Part shown: in pieces, positions 42,206-50,524 of the stretch | Layout: the number at the start of each line of letters is the position of its first letter | Numbering within the stretch: position 1 is the stretch's first letter | DNA from: Microthrixaceae bacterium | GTDB taxonomy: Bacteria > Actinomycetota > Acidimicrobiia > Acidimicrobiales > Poriferisodalaceae | Direction of reading: 5' to 3' | Assembly: GCA_011523825.1 (NCBI GenBank) | Contig: WTFX01000017.1 | Span: 142,195-206,194, forward strand | Length of the DNA: 64,000 nucleotides | The notes under the pieces: generated by a model | What the model was told of the DNA's origin: nothing | The model's input: only the letters and a program-made list of their open reading frames with translations | The model's database searches: none | Made by a program: the position numbers and the translations under genes

Positions 42206-44887
42206 TCAGGGACGCTCGAGGCGGACGCCGGTCTGGCGCGCGTTGGCATTGCCCGCCAAGTCGGTCACCGCGCCCGACCGCACGAACGCAGTCGACCGTG
42301 TGCTGGGCAGGCTGTCGATGCTTCCCGACTGAATCCGTGCCACGAGTGTCCCCGGACGCACTCCCGGCGTCGTGGTGTCGCAGGTGGCCCTGCCCGCGAT
42401 GATGGAGTCGCCGCCGTCGCCGTCGACGAATTCGACGTCGCTGGCGCCGAACGTGAAGCCGTCGAGATCGAAGTCGGTGGTGCCGTTGCCGTCGGCATCG
42501 ATCTCGATCAGGCGCACCCGCACCGGATCGTCGTTGGCGGTGTCGCAGTCCTGCACCGCCTCGGTCCAGTGCACGGTGAGATCGGCCGTGCTGGCGCCGC
42601 CCATCAACCGCTCACGCCCGCCGGTGTCGACCGGCGAGTCGGTGCCGCTGCCCGTCACCCTGGCGACGAACAGCTGGTTGAACGTCCTGTTGGCATTCAG
42701 GGCATCGACCACGTCGTCGACGTCTGCGGTGTCCACAGCGGTCGCGAGCGCCATGACCTGGATGCGCCGGGTCACAGCAGACACCTGCACCGCCGTCACC
42801 TGCGAGGCAGACCAGCTGCTCGGGCGGCTGCTGCGCACGTCGAGATCGATGGTCCAGTGGTTGCCGGCTGCGCCGTCTGCCGCCGTCGCGGCTTTCGCCT
42901 CGATGCGGAACGCCTCTTGAGAGTTGTCGTTGGTGTCGGTCCCGTTCAGGACTGCCGAGGCCTGTGACACCGGCTCGGGCTCGGTCACGGTGATGCGGCT
43001 GATGCGGGGCGTCGTGGTGTCACGCACCACGACGCTCGAGACGGCCGCATTGGCATTGCCTGCAAGATCACGCACCTCATCGGCAGCGATCGACACACTG
43101 TCGCCGATCTTGAGACTGGTGCCGAACGCATTCGGAAGCTCGACTTCGAACCTGGTGACGCCGGCCGCAGGAGTAACGTCGACCGTCGCATCGGAGATGC
43201 CGGGGCGCTTGAACACGACGGCAACCACGCCGTCGGTGTCCCTGGCCGACTCCACCAGCGGCTCGCTGGCTTCCACCCACACCGTGTCGCTGCCCTCGGT
43301 GGCGTTCATGGTCAGGGTGGGCGGCGTCTCGTCATCGGCCACGAAGAACTCGACTCGGGCGACGCGCCGATTGTCTGCCGCTGCCCGGATCTCACCGCCC
43401 ACGATGCCGATGCGGTCGCGGGCTCGCAGCGGCGTCGTGCAGCCGGTGGGCACCGTCGCACCGGAGTTGGTGGTCGCGCCCTCCAGCGTCACCACTGCCT
43501 TGGTGGTGCTCGTGCCGCTGCCGGCGTCGGGCGTGCCCTCCACCTCGTCGGCTTCGAAGGGCGAGTTGCCGTACAGGTACACGGTGAGGTCTTCGGCATC
43601 GGCGGTGCGCACCGGTTCTGCGAAGGTGACCGTGAAATGGCAGCCGCCCTCGAACGCCTCCAGCGTCGCTCCCAACGCCACGAGCGCCGCCGCGTCCGTG
43701 GCCTCATCGACGGCCCGGTTCGACACCGCCGCGGTGCCGCCGAACACGGTGAAGCGCAGCTTGCCGTTGGCGTCGCCGGTCACATAGTCGTCGGACTCCA
43801 GGAATCTCTCAGCCACCGAGGGCAGGGTGTCGCGCTCGGTTAGCAGCAGCGCCGCGCACAGCTCGCCGAGCAGCGGCCCGCTCACGATCGCATCGGGTGA
43901 GCGCCAGCCGTAGGCAAGACCGATGTCGCCGCTGCCGTCGAAGCACTCCTGCGGCGTGTCGAAGCCCAGCAGCGCCTCGGCGATGTCCACCGCCGTGCCG
44001 AAGCGGTCCGAGCCCCTCCACCGTTCCACAGTGATGCCGAGACGCTCCACTTCGCTCTCGACACCGGCGCTCACAGCCGCAGTGCCGCCCAGGACGACCA
44101 CGTGCTCGGTACGGCTGCCGCTCAGGAATGTCGACACGGCAGCGGGCAGCTCCGAGCTGCGGGTCAGCAGGATCGGGTGCTCGCCCCGGTACGCCAGCGG
44201 CCCGACGGCCAGTGCGTCGGCGAAGGCCTCGCCCGTGGCCAGCAACGCCGTGCGGCCCTTGCCGCGAATCTCGCCCGGACTGCCCGGCGACCATCCGACC
44301 GAGCCGGCTATGGCCACGGCGGTCGCGTACTCGTCGTCGCCGTCGATGCGGTTCACCGAGATGCCGCTGATGGCGGTGATGGAACGCTCGACGGCCTCGG
44401 ACACCACGCTCGTGCCCCCGACGATGAGCACCAGTGAGACGTTGTGACGGGTGAGGAACGTGGTCACCGATTCATGCAGTTCATCGGAGGGCGTCAGCAG
44501 CAGCGGGGCATCGTGGAGCCGCGACAGCGCCGGTGTCGGCAGCGCGTAGGCGAAGTGCCGGTCCTCACCCGACGTGATGATGACGGTGTCGATAGCGGAA
44601 CGGCTCGCATCGCTCTCGACGTGGTCCACGTACGTCTCGGCGATCTCGACAGCGGTCTCGTAGCGCGTGCTGCCGCTGAGCCGCCTGCTGTCGACTTCGG
44701 CAGCAGCGCCCTGCGCAGGACTGTGCCCCGCGACCAGCGCCGTGGCCGCGACGGCAAGGGCCATCAGCGCCCGCCCCAGTCTCCTGCGACGTCGGGTTCG
44801 GGGTGCGCGCACAGCGCGCTCAGCCGATTGGCTGAGAGCACGGCGAGCCGGGTCAAACAGAGGGGAGATGTTCATGTGCGACTTCAT
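42206..44887 (-). CDS. Exported CWB2 protein with Ig-like and calcium-loop modules (island copy G)
   Basis: The protein has 893 residues. An Arg-rich N-terminus precedes a signal segment at about 38-62. CWB2 repeats begin RLSGSTRYETAVEIAETY (about 69), RIDGDDEYATAVAIA and RWRGSDRFGTAVDIAEAL. The Cys pair is CFDGSGDIGL and LLGELCAALLLT. Modules in order are an Ig-like FTVTFAEPVRTADAEDLTVY, a second ending VRDLAGNANAA, and a GNHWTIDLDV module. The C-terminal domain has VHWTEAVQDC, the loop DADGNGTTDFDLDG, and FVRSGAVTDLAGNAN. The start has a proper ribosome-binding site (AGGAG), unlike the leaderless genes. A 12-bp tandem repeat spans the start codon. Confidence 0.83.
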   Translation of the reverse strand: MKSHMNISPLFDPARRALSQSAERAVRAPRTRRRRRLGRALMALAVAATALVAGHSPAQGAAAEVDSRRLSGSTRYETAVEIAETYVDHVESDASRSAIDTVIITSGEDRHFAYALPTPALSRLHDAPLLLTPSDELHESVTTFLTRHNVSLVLIVGGTSVVSEAVERSITAISGISVNRIDGDDEYATAVAIAGSVGWSPGSPGEIRGKGRTALLATGEAFADALAVGPLAYRGEHPILLTRSSELPAAVSTFLSGSRTEHVVVLGGTAAVSAGVESEVERLGITVERWRGSDRFGTAVDIAEALLGFDTPQECFDGSGDIGLAYGWRSPDAIVSGPLLGELCAALLLTERDTLPSVAERFLESDDYVTGDANGKLRFTVFGGTAAVSNRAVDEATDAAALVALGATLEAFEGGCHFTVTFAEPVRTADAEDLTVYLYGNSPFEADEVEGTPDAGSGTSTTKAVVTLEGATTNSGATVPTGCTTPLRARDRIGIVGGEIRAAADNRRVARVEFFVADDETPPTLTMNATEGSDTVWVEASEPLVESARDTDGVVAVVFKRPGISDATVDVTPAAGVTRFEVELPNAFGTSLKIGDSVSIAADEVRDLAGNANAAVSSVVVRDTTTPRISRITVTEPEPVSQASAVLNGTDTNDNSQEAFRIEAKAATAADGAAGNHWTIDLDVRSSRPSSWSASQVTAVQVSAVTRRIQVMALATAVDTADVDDVVDALNANRTFNQLFVARVTGSGTDSPVDTGGRERLMGGASTADLTVHWTEAVQDCDTANDDPVRVRLIEIDADGNGTTDFDLDGFTFGASDVEFVDGDGGDSIIAGRATCDTTTPGVRPGTLVARIQSGSIDSLPSTRSTAFVRSGAVTDLAGNANARQTGVRLERP

Positions 44888-44894
44888 GTGCGAC
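44871..44894 (-). repeat. 12-bp tandem duplication across the start of copy G
   Basis: GTCGCACATGAA occurs twice in direct tandem. It gives two in-frame ATG codons (44887 and 44875), so the N-terminus reads MKSHMN. AGGAG precedes the first unit. Confidence 0.7.
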
Positions 44895-44961
44895 TCCTAC
44901 GAACTCTAAATGCGAGCCCGCTGGACACTACACATGCCACATGCATAACTTTGAGTGATTT
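44888..44961 (-). other. AT-rich intergenic stretch before copy G
   Basis: This is 74 nt of unusually AT-rich DNA in a GC-rich window. On the minus strand it contains GCATGTGGCATGTG (a 7-bp tandem), TAGTGT and TAGAGT as possible -10 boxes, and the AGGAG ribosome-binding site of copy G. Confidence 0.45.
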
Positions 44962-47900
44962 TTATTGTTTCTGAATTGACACCGTATGGGTGTCGCCGTC
45001 GTCGTCCGTGACCGTGATGGTGTAGCCGTGCAGCGTCACCGAGTCGCCGGGCCCCAGCACCGGGAAGTCATCGACTTGGAGGTCGCCGCTGTCGCCCGCG
45101 ACCCGCAGCGGCAACTGGCCCGAGCCGCGCAGGCTGTCAACGGTGTACACCAGCACCCCCTCGGTGATCAGCCGGGGAAACGTAGTTGTGGCGCCGGAAT
45201 CGGTCGCTTCGAAGAAGCGACCGGCGTCATAGCCAAGCTTGCGCCGACTCTCGATCACGATCATCTCCCGCGCATTGAGCGGTATCGCCGCCATCGCTGT
45301 GCCATCGCCGGGTGCCGCAACCGGCGAGAGCGTCACAGTCGTGTCCTCGCCGTGCGCTGCGTCGCTGATACAGCTCACCTGCGCATCACTGAGCCACCCG
45401 AGCTGCCAGCGGCTCCAGGCCAGCATTTCCTCGATGCGCAGGTGACGCCGGTAGGCCGTCGAGACGCCGCCGTCGGGATACTCCCAGTCGTGGGCCAGCC
45501 GACGGTCGTTCTCATCGACCAGGAAGTACGCCCACATATTCATGCGGCCCCACTCCGATGCGATCCACCATCTGCCCTCGGGAGCTTCACGATCAGCGAA
45601 CACCTGGCCGTACGAGTACAGGTCGGCGAGGCCGAGAGAGTGGCTGAGTTCGTGCGCGGCGATCGATCCCCACTGATGGGGCGCGCTGTCCGCACCGAGA
45701 TAGACGCTGTTGATGAGCGACGACGGCCACGTGCCGTCAGCGGCGGAGACGGACGGGTGGGCGAATCCGCCGCCGCCGAAGTGGTCGCTCGCCAGGACGA
45801 CCATGACCGTGTCGATGTCAGAGAAGTCGAAGTCCGGCGATGCGAGCTCGATTGCGTGACTGATCGCGGCATGCGACACCGCTTGGTTGTTCAGCTGGTT
45901 CGTCTGGACGAAGCTGCCGAATTCGTGCTCTGAGCGGAGCCAGACGTCATGCGGCACCAGCTCGACGTCCAGCCTGCCGTAGCTGGCCGACTCCAGGTAG
46001 TCCTCCGCGTACGGCAGGCCTCGTGCGGCCTCCTGTTCGATGGTCTGGCTCGCTTCGGCATCGGGAAAGTCCATGAACAGCACGCCGACCCTCAGCGTGC
46101 CCGTCGAGGGTGCCGCCCAGCGCGGCAGCGGGAACCCGGCGGTGGTGCCCGAGACGCCGCCGGGACGGCAGTCCGACGCGACGGTGTCGACCGGCTCGCC
46201 GCTCGCGCCCGCTACGTAGACGCGGTGACGGCCGTCGCCGTCAATGGTGTGGAAGGCGATGCGCTGCCCGTCGGGCGACCATCGCGGGGCGAGCGTGCGA
46301 AGGCCCTCGTCGAAGACAACCTCTTCAGCGGCGCCGTCGATATCGGCGATGGCGATGAATGTCGTGGTTCCATCGCCGCGCGCGAAGGCGATGCGTGCGC
46401 CGTCGGGCGACCATGACAGCCCGCCGCCGAAGTACACCGTCGCCTGCACCCGCTGCGCATTGCCGCCGTCGGTGTCGGACACCATGAGGTCGCCGTTCGA
46501 CACGAAGGCAAGCTGCGTGCCGTCGGGCGACCACGCGGGGGTGTGCTCCCAGTGGGCCCCTGCGTTGAGGGTTTTCGGCTTGTTGCCGTACGACGTCATG
46601 ACGACGATGTGGCGGTCGATGTCGAGGCGTCTTCCTTGTTCGTCGCGGGCGCTGCCGGTCAGGCGCTCGAACGCGATCTTCTTCCCGTCGGGTGACCATG
46701 TGGGCCAGCGATCGACGACGTCGCCTTCAGTTCGCTGGTTGTTGTGGCTGCCGTCGACGTTGACCGTCCAGATATGGGATATCCAGCGGTCATTGCCTGG
46801 AGACCTGCGTGCGTAGGCGATCCGGTCGCCGAGCGGAGACCACACGGCGTAGGCCATGTAGCCCCCGTCGTAAGGCACAAGCCGGCGACGATTGGCGCCG
46901 TCCTGATCGACCAGCCAGATCGCGCCGTCCTGGGTGTAGACGAGCTGGCTGCAGTCTGGGGACCATGCGGCGTCCTCGGCGTTCGTCGACGGCACGAGCT
47001 GTACTGGCTCGGCGTCGATGGCACCGCCGCAACTGCCGGCGGGCAGCACGGTGGGCTCACCGTCGTCGCCTTCACCTGCCTCTTGGTCCGCTTCTTCATT
47101 CTCGTCCTCACCCGCTTCGTCACCCTCTTCCTCGATTGACTCGGCAGCAACCTCGTCGGCGGGATCCTCACCGGAGAGGTAGGCGTCGATGGCTGCCGCC
47201 GACACTGCGGCATCGCCGCCGAAGACGTGCACGGCCACGGCGTCATGCGTCTCGCGGGCAGTGTCGAGGTAGGCAGCAGTGTCGGGAGGAACCTGCTTGG
47301 GATCGGCGAGCACCAGCGGAGCGCACAGGCCGCCCAGCAGCGGTGCAGCGCTGAACGAGTCAAACGGCACCCGCGCCCGGGCCACGCCGATCGTGGCTGT
47401 GTCGAAACAGGCTCGCCCCGCGGTGTCGCTGTAGCGGCCGTCGACGAGCTCGGCGGCCTTGACGGCGGTGTCATAGCGAGTGCTGCCGGCGACCCGGGTC
47501 ACCTGGATGCCGAGATCAGTGATCGACTGCTCGACGGCCGCCGAGAGCGCTGCGGTGCCGCCCATCAGCACGACGTGGGAGATGCCGGCCTCGCCGAGGT
47601 ACGAAGCCACCTCCGTGTGCAGCTCGCCCGACGGGCTCAACAGCACCGGATGGATGCCTCGGGCAGCAATCGGCCCCGCCACGAGAGCGTCGGCGAAGAC
47701 TCTCCCATTGGCGATGATCGCCGTGCGACCCAGAGCACCCATCGCTCCTGGCGTCACCCGCAAAGCAGCCGCGACTCCCGTGCCGAAACGATCATCGCCT
47801 GCGACACGCTCGGTCGAGATGCCGGCCTCCTCGAGCGCGTCGAGCACCGTTGCATCGACGCCGCGTCCGGGTCCGTGCTCGCCGCCGCTGGCGTCAGGTC

Positions 47901-48285
47901 CCACCACCACCACACTCGAGACGCCCACTCGCTGCAGGAATTCCAGCGCATCGGCCCGCAGCTCGCCCGGCGGGGTCATCAACACCGGCGCGCCGTCTGT
48001 TTCCGTCGCCGCATCTCCTGCCGCCACCGGAGCAGCAACCACGGCATCGGTCCAGCGCTCGCCCGACACCAAGATCACGCGCTCCAACGAGTCCCCTGCG
48101 TGGGCAGCGAACGCCTCGGCGATGAGCAGCGACGTGGCATACCGATCCGTGCCGCCGTAACGCGTCACTGTGACGCCCGAGGTGCCGTCCTCGCCTTCCG
48201 CCGCGCCCAGTGCGCCGGCCGGGAGCAGCACTACAGAGCTGATTGCGACGGCGGCGGCCACCAATGTGAGGCCGAACCGTCGCAT
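44962..48285 (-). CDS. CWB2 - PD40 propeller - M6 metalloprotease fusion (intact copy)
   Basis: The protein has 1107 residues. A signal peptide (about 5-28) is followed by CWB2 repeats (RYGGTDRYATSLLIAEAF, RVAGDDRFGTGVAAAL, RVAGSTRYDTAVKAAELV), with the Cys pair CFDTATIGV and LLGGLCAPLVL. A Glu/Asp-rich linker at about 365-400 comes next, then six PD40 blades at about 420-690 (WSPDCSQLVYTQDG, WSPDGKKIAFERL, WSPDGTQLAFVS). The protease domain carries HELSHSLGLAD (H878, E879, H882), the HEXXH zinc site of M6 (immune inhibitor A-like) peptidases. A C-terminal beta domain ends the protein. It should cut proteins at the cell surface while wall-bound. ATG 48285 has TAGGTT 7 nt upstream; longer upstream frame sequence is not conserved. 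Confidence 0.85.
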   Translation of the reverse strand: MRRFGLTLVAAAVAISSVVLLPAGALGAAEGEDGTSGVTVTRYGGTDRYATSLLIAEAFAAHAGDSLERVILVSGERWTDAVVAAPVAAGDAATETDGAPVLMTPPGELRADALEFLQRVGVSSVVVVGPDASGGEHGPGRGVDATVLDALEEAGISTERVAGDDRFGTGVAAALRVTPGAMGALGRTAIIANGRVFADALVAGPIAARGIHPVLLSPSGELHTEVASYLGEAGISHVVLMGGTAALSAAVEQSITDLGIQVTRVAGSTRYDTAVKAAELVDGRYSDTAGRACFDTATIGVARARVPFDSFSAAPLLGGLCAPLVLADPKQVPPDTAAYLDTARETHDAVAVHVFGGDAAVSAAAIDAYLSGEDPADEVAAESIEEEGDEAGEDENEEADQEAGEGDDGEPTVLPAGSCGGAIDAEPVQLVPSTNAEDAAWSPDCSQLVYTQDGAIWLVDQDGANRRRLVPYDGGYMAYAVWSPLGDRIAYARRSPGNDRWISHIWTVNVDGSHNNQRTEGDVVDRWPTWSPDGKKIAFERLTGSARDEQGRRLDIDRHIVVMTSYGNKPKTLNAGAHWEHTPAWSPDGTQLAFVSNGDLMVSDTDGGNAQRVQATVYFGGGLSWSPDGARIAFARGDGTTTFIAIADIDGAAEEVVFDEGLRTLAPRWSPDGQRIAFHTIDGDGRHRVYVAGASGEPVDTVASDCRPGGVSGTTAGFPLPRWAAPSTGTLRVGVLFMDFPDAEASQTIEQEAARGLPYAEDYLESASYGRLDVELVPHDVWLRSEHEFGSFVQTNQLNNQAVSHAAISHAIELASPDFDFSDIDTVMVVLASDHFGGGGFAHPSVSAADGTWPSSLINSVYLGADSAPHQWGSIAAHELSHSLGLADLYSYGQVFADREAPEGRWWIASEWGRMNMWAYFLVDENDRRLAHDWEYPDGGVSTAYRRHLRIEEMLAWSRWQLGWLSDAQVSCISDAAHGEDTTVTLSPVAAPGDGTAMAAIPLNAREMIVIESRRKLGYDAGRFFEATDSGATTTFPRLITEGVLVYTVDSLRGSGQLPLRVAGDSGDLQVDDFPVLGPGDSVTLHGYTITVTDDDGDTHTVSIQKQ

Positions 48286-48292
48286 CCGCAGA

Positions 48293-48298
48293 AACCTA
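48293..48298 (-). promoter_or_regulatory. -10 box for the leaderless intact M6 fusion
   Basis: TAGGTT on the minus strand lies 7 nt before ATG 48285. The broken paralog has TAGTGT at the same spacing. Confidence 0.5.
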
Positions 48299-48380
48299 AT
48301 AGCGCCAACGATCCAGGTGCATCTGCAGCGATGGGCACCCGCATGGCCGAGGTGCAATACCGGGTGCCACACTCTTCGTC

Positions 48381-49370
48381 GTGCCGACCGTCGTGAGGGG
48401 TCCACAGAAGCGGCGTTCGGCGCGCCGCTGGGTGCTGGTGTGTCTCGGCCTCGCAGTGGCGGGATTGACTGCTTCGGCGTGTTCGAATGGCCCGAGCAGC
48501 GTGAGCTACGTCGTGGTTCCCCATCCCGATGACGAGATGCAGGCGTGGTCGCTGATCGAAGACACGCCCGACACCTACAAGGTCTTCATCATGCTGACCA
48601 GGGGCGAGCAGACCGCGTACTGCGTCTCACCGGGGTTCGACGAGGCGACAGGCGAGGCGCAGCCGTATCCATGGCCCGCCAGCAGGTTTTCCTCGGCGTG
48701 CGAGGAAGCCCGCCGGAACTCGTTCTTCGAGTTCATGGCCGCGATGGCCGAGAGTGACAGCGGCTTGCCCTCGTCGTTCGACTACGAGGGCGTCAAGGGT
48801 CCGTTCCACTCGCTCGGCTACCAGGTCTGCGGGCACGACGTCTTGGACTACGACGACGAGGACTGCGTGGTCGACCTCACTGCCGAGGTGTGGACGTCGC
48901 CGCAGGCCACGGTGGTCTGGTTCAACCTGGGAGACGGCGATCTGACCGCGAACGAGGTGACATGGGCGATCACGACAGTCCAAGAGAACCAGACCGCTCT
49001 TGGCATCGACAGTGATCTGCCGGCCACGAGCTTGATCGGCGCCAGCTTCTGGAACACCGGACACCCAGACTGCTTCATCTACGAGCACGACGACCACTTC
49101 GCCGTACGCGCAGCGCTGTGGCACATCGACTTCGGCGTCGAGCAGCAGCTTGCTGCGACGTGCCGAACCGATCCCGATGCCTCTCGGCATGAGCAGGTGT
49201 CGCTCGCCGTCTTCGACCGGGCGTTCGAGACGGCGTCGGCCACACGGATCGGCGCACACGCCGTCTTCTACGGCTGGTTGTGGGGCGAGCCTCCCGGCTA
49301 CTGGCCTGGCGCCTACGACGGCCAGGACGAGCTCTTCCACCGGCACCAGTCGTTTTGGGTGCTCAAGTGA
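48381..49370 (+). CDS. PIG-L-family deacetylase lipoprotein
   Basis: The protein has 329 residues. A lipoprotein signal (LGLAVAGLTASAC, Cys34) puts it on the outer face of the membrane. The metal-site motif of PIG-L/LmbE proteins is at about 48-52 (PHPDDE), and a downstream HDDHFAVRAAL segment supplies the third zinc ligand. The family removes acetyl groups from GlcNAc-containing glycans or glycolipids. Acidic residues and Cys in the middle (CGHDVLDYDDEDCVVDL) suggest a loop of its own. It starts at GTG 48381, divergent from the M6 fusion, and overlaps the acetyltransferase gene (GTGA). Confidence 0.78.
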   Translation: MPTVVRGPQKRRSARRWVLVCLGLAVAGLTASACSNGPSSVSYVVVPHPDDEMQAWSLIEDTPDTYKVFIMLTRGEQTAYCVSPGFDEATGEAQPYPWPASRFSSACEEARRNSFFEFMAAMAESDSGLPSSFDYEGVKGPFHSLGYQVCGHDVLDYDDEDCVVDLTAEVWTSPQATVVWFNLGDGDLTANEVTWAITTVQENQTALGIDSDLPATSLIGASFWNTGHPDCFIYEHDDHFAVRAALWHIDFGVEQQLAATCRTDPDASRHEQVSLAVFDRAFETASATRIGAHAVFYGWLWGEPPGYWPGAYDGQDELFHRHQSFWVLK

Positions 49371-50524
49371 ACGGCGAGACTGCACCGCAGCGTGCGCGGT
49401 TCGGATCGGTCGACACCTTCCGGGGCGCGGTGCTGGCCCTGATGCTGTTCACGCCGGCGACCGGCACCGACGGCCTTGCGTGGTTGCGGCACGCCCCTTG
49501 GGACGGGCTCACGGCGTCTGACTGGCTGTTTCCCACCTTCCTGGTGACGAGCGGGCTCAGCCTGTCGTTCCTGCTGCGGGAGGCGCCGACACGGGCGACC
49601 TACGGCCGGTTGGTCCGGCGGCTGCTGCTGCTGGTGGTGGCCGGGCTCGTGTACAACGCTTACGGCGCGTCGTGGTTCGACGTGTCAGAACTGCGCTTCA
49701 CGGGCGTGCTGCAGATGATCGGCATCGCCGGTGCCGCTGCGGCGCTGATCGTCCTCGTGAGCCGTGCGGTGACGCGTGGCGAGGACGTCATCTGGTGGAT
49801 CGTGGGGGTGGCCACCGCGATCGCATTGCTCTACGGCCTCGGCCTCGAACTGCTGTCGTGCGAGCCCGTCGGCCGGTGCAGTCCGTACCTCGGCGTCGAC
49901 ACCGCCGTGCTGGGAGCGAGCCACGTGTACCAGGGCGGCGAGGCCGGATGGGATCCCGAAGGCTTGGTGACGTCGATCGCCTCGGCATCGCTCGTGCTGT
50001 ACGGGTATGCGGCCGGAGTGCTGCTGCGGCGTCACGGACGCACCGAGCCCGCGACGGCACTGTCCAACATCGGCGCACTGGCTGCGATGTGCTTCGTGGG
50101 CGGGATGATCGCCTCGCAGTGGATGCCGTCCAACAAGCGCCTGCTGACGCCGGCGTTCGTGCTGCTGGCCGCGGGCACGGCACTGGCGGTGTTCTGCGTG
50201 ATCTACCTGCTGGTGGACGCCAACGCTGACGACCCAGAGGGGCGGCGTTGGCAATGGCGCCACCGCCGCAATTGGCGCCTGTGGACCTGGCCGTTCGTTG
50301 CCTTCGGCCGGAATGCCCTGATCGTCTTCCTGGCAGAGCGGTTCCTGCTGCAGACCGCCAAACATGTGCACATCGGCGACCGATCGATCCAGGAACGGCT
50401 GCTCGAAGACCTCCTGCCGTTCGGCGAGCCCGGCGTGCACCTGGCCTACACCGCTCTGCTGCTGGTGGTCGTGTTCGCCGTGGTCGGCGTCCTGCACCGC
50501 CGCCGCCTGTACCTGGCGCTCTAG
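49367..50524 (+). CDS. HGSNAT-like membrane acetyltransferase (heparan-alpha-glucosaminide N-acetyltransferase family)
   Basis: The protein has 385 residues and about ten predicted membrane helices. The N-terminus (RFGSVDTFRGAVLALMLFTP) matches the family pattern in which the first helix carries a conserved Asp-x2-Arg-Gly. FPTFLVTSGLSLSF is the typical second-helix motif. Members move an acetyl group across the membrane onto an amino sugar. GTG 49367 shares bases with the deacetylase stop, so the two are coupled. The stop TAG overlaps that of the convergent M6 pseudogene in the palindrome CTAG (50521-50524). The substrate is unknown; family membership is well supported, precise function is not. 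Confidence 0.75.
   Translation: MNGETAPQRARFGSVDTFRGAVLALMLFTPATGTDGLAWLRHAPWDGLTASDWLFPTFLVTSGLSLSFLLREAPTRATYGRLVRRLLLLVVAGLVYNAYGASWFDVSELRFTGVLQMIGIAGAAAALIVLVSRAVTRGEDVIWWIVGVATAIALLYGLGLELLSCEPVGRCSPYLGVDTAVLGASHVYQGGEAGWDPEGLVTSIASASLVLYGYAAGVLLRRHGRTEPATALSNIGALAAMCFVGGMIASQWMPSNKRLLTPAFVLLAAGTALAVFCVIYLLVDANADDPEGRRWQWRHRRNWRLWTWPFVAFGRNALIVFLAERFLLQTAKHVHIGDRSIQERLLEDLLPFGEPGVHLAYTALLLVVVFAVVGVLHRRRLYLAL

Noticed and set aside
48286..50520. Mobile element carrying the PIG-L/HGSNAT pair
   Set aside because: No transposase, terminal inverted repeats or target duplications were seen at the edges; position between paralogs alone is not enough.
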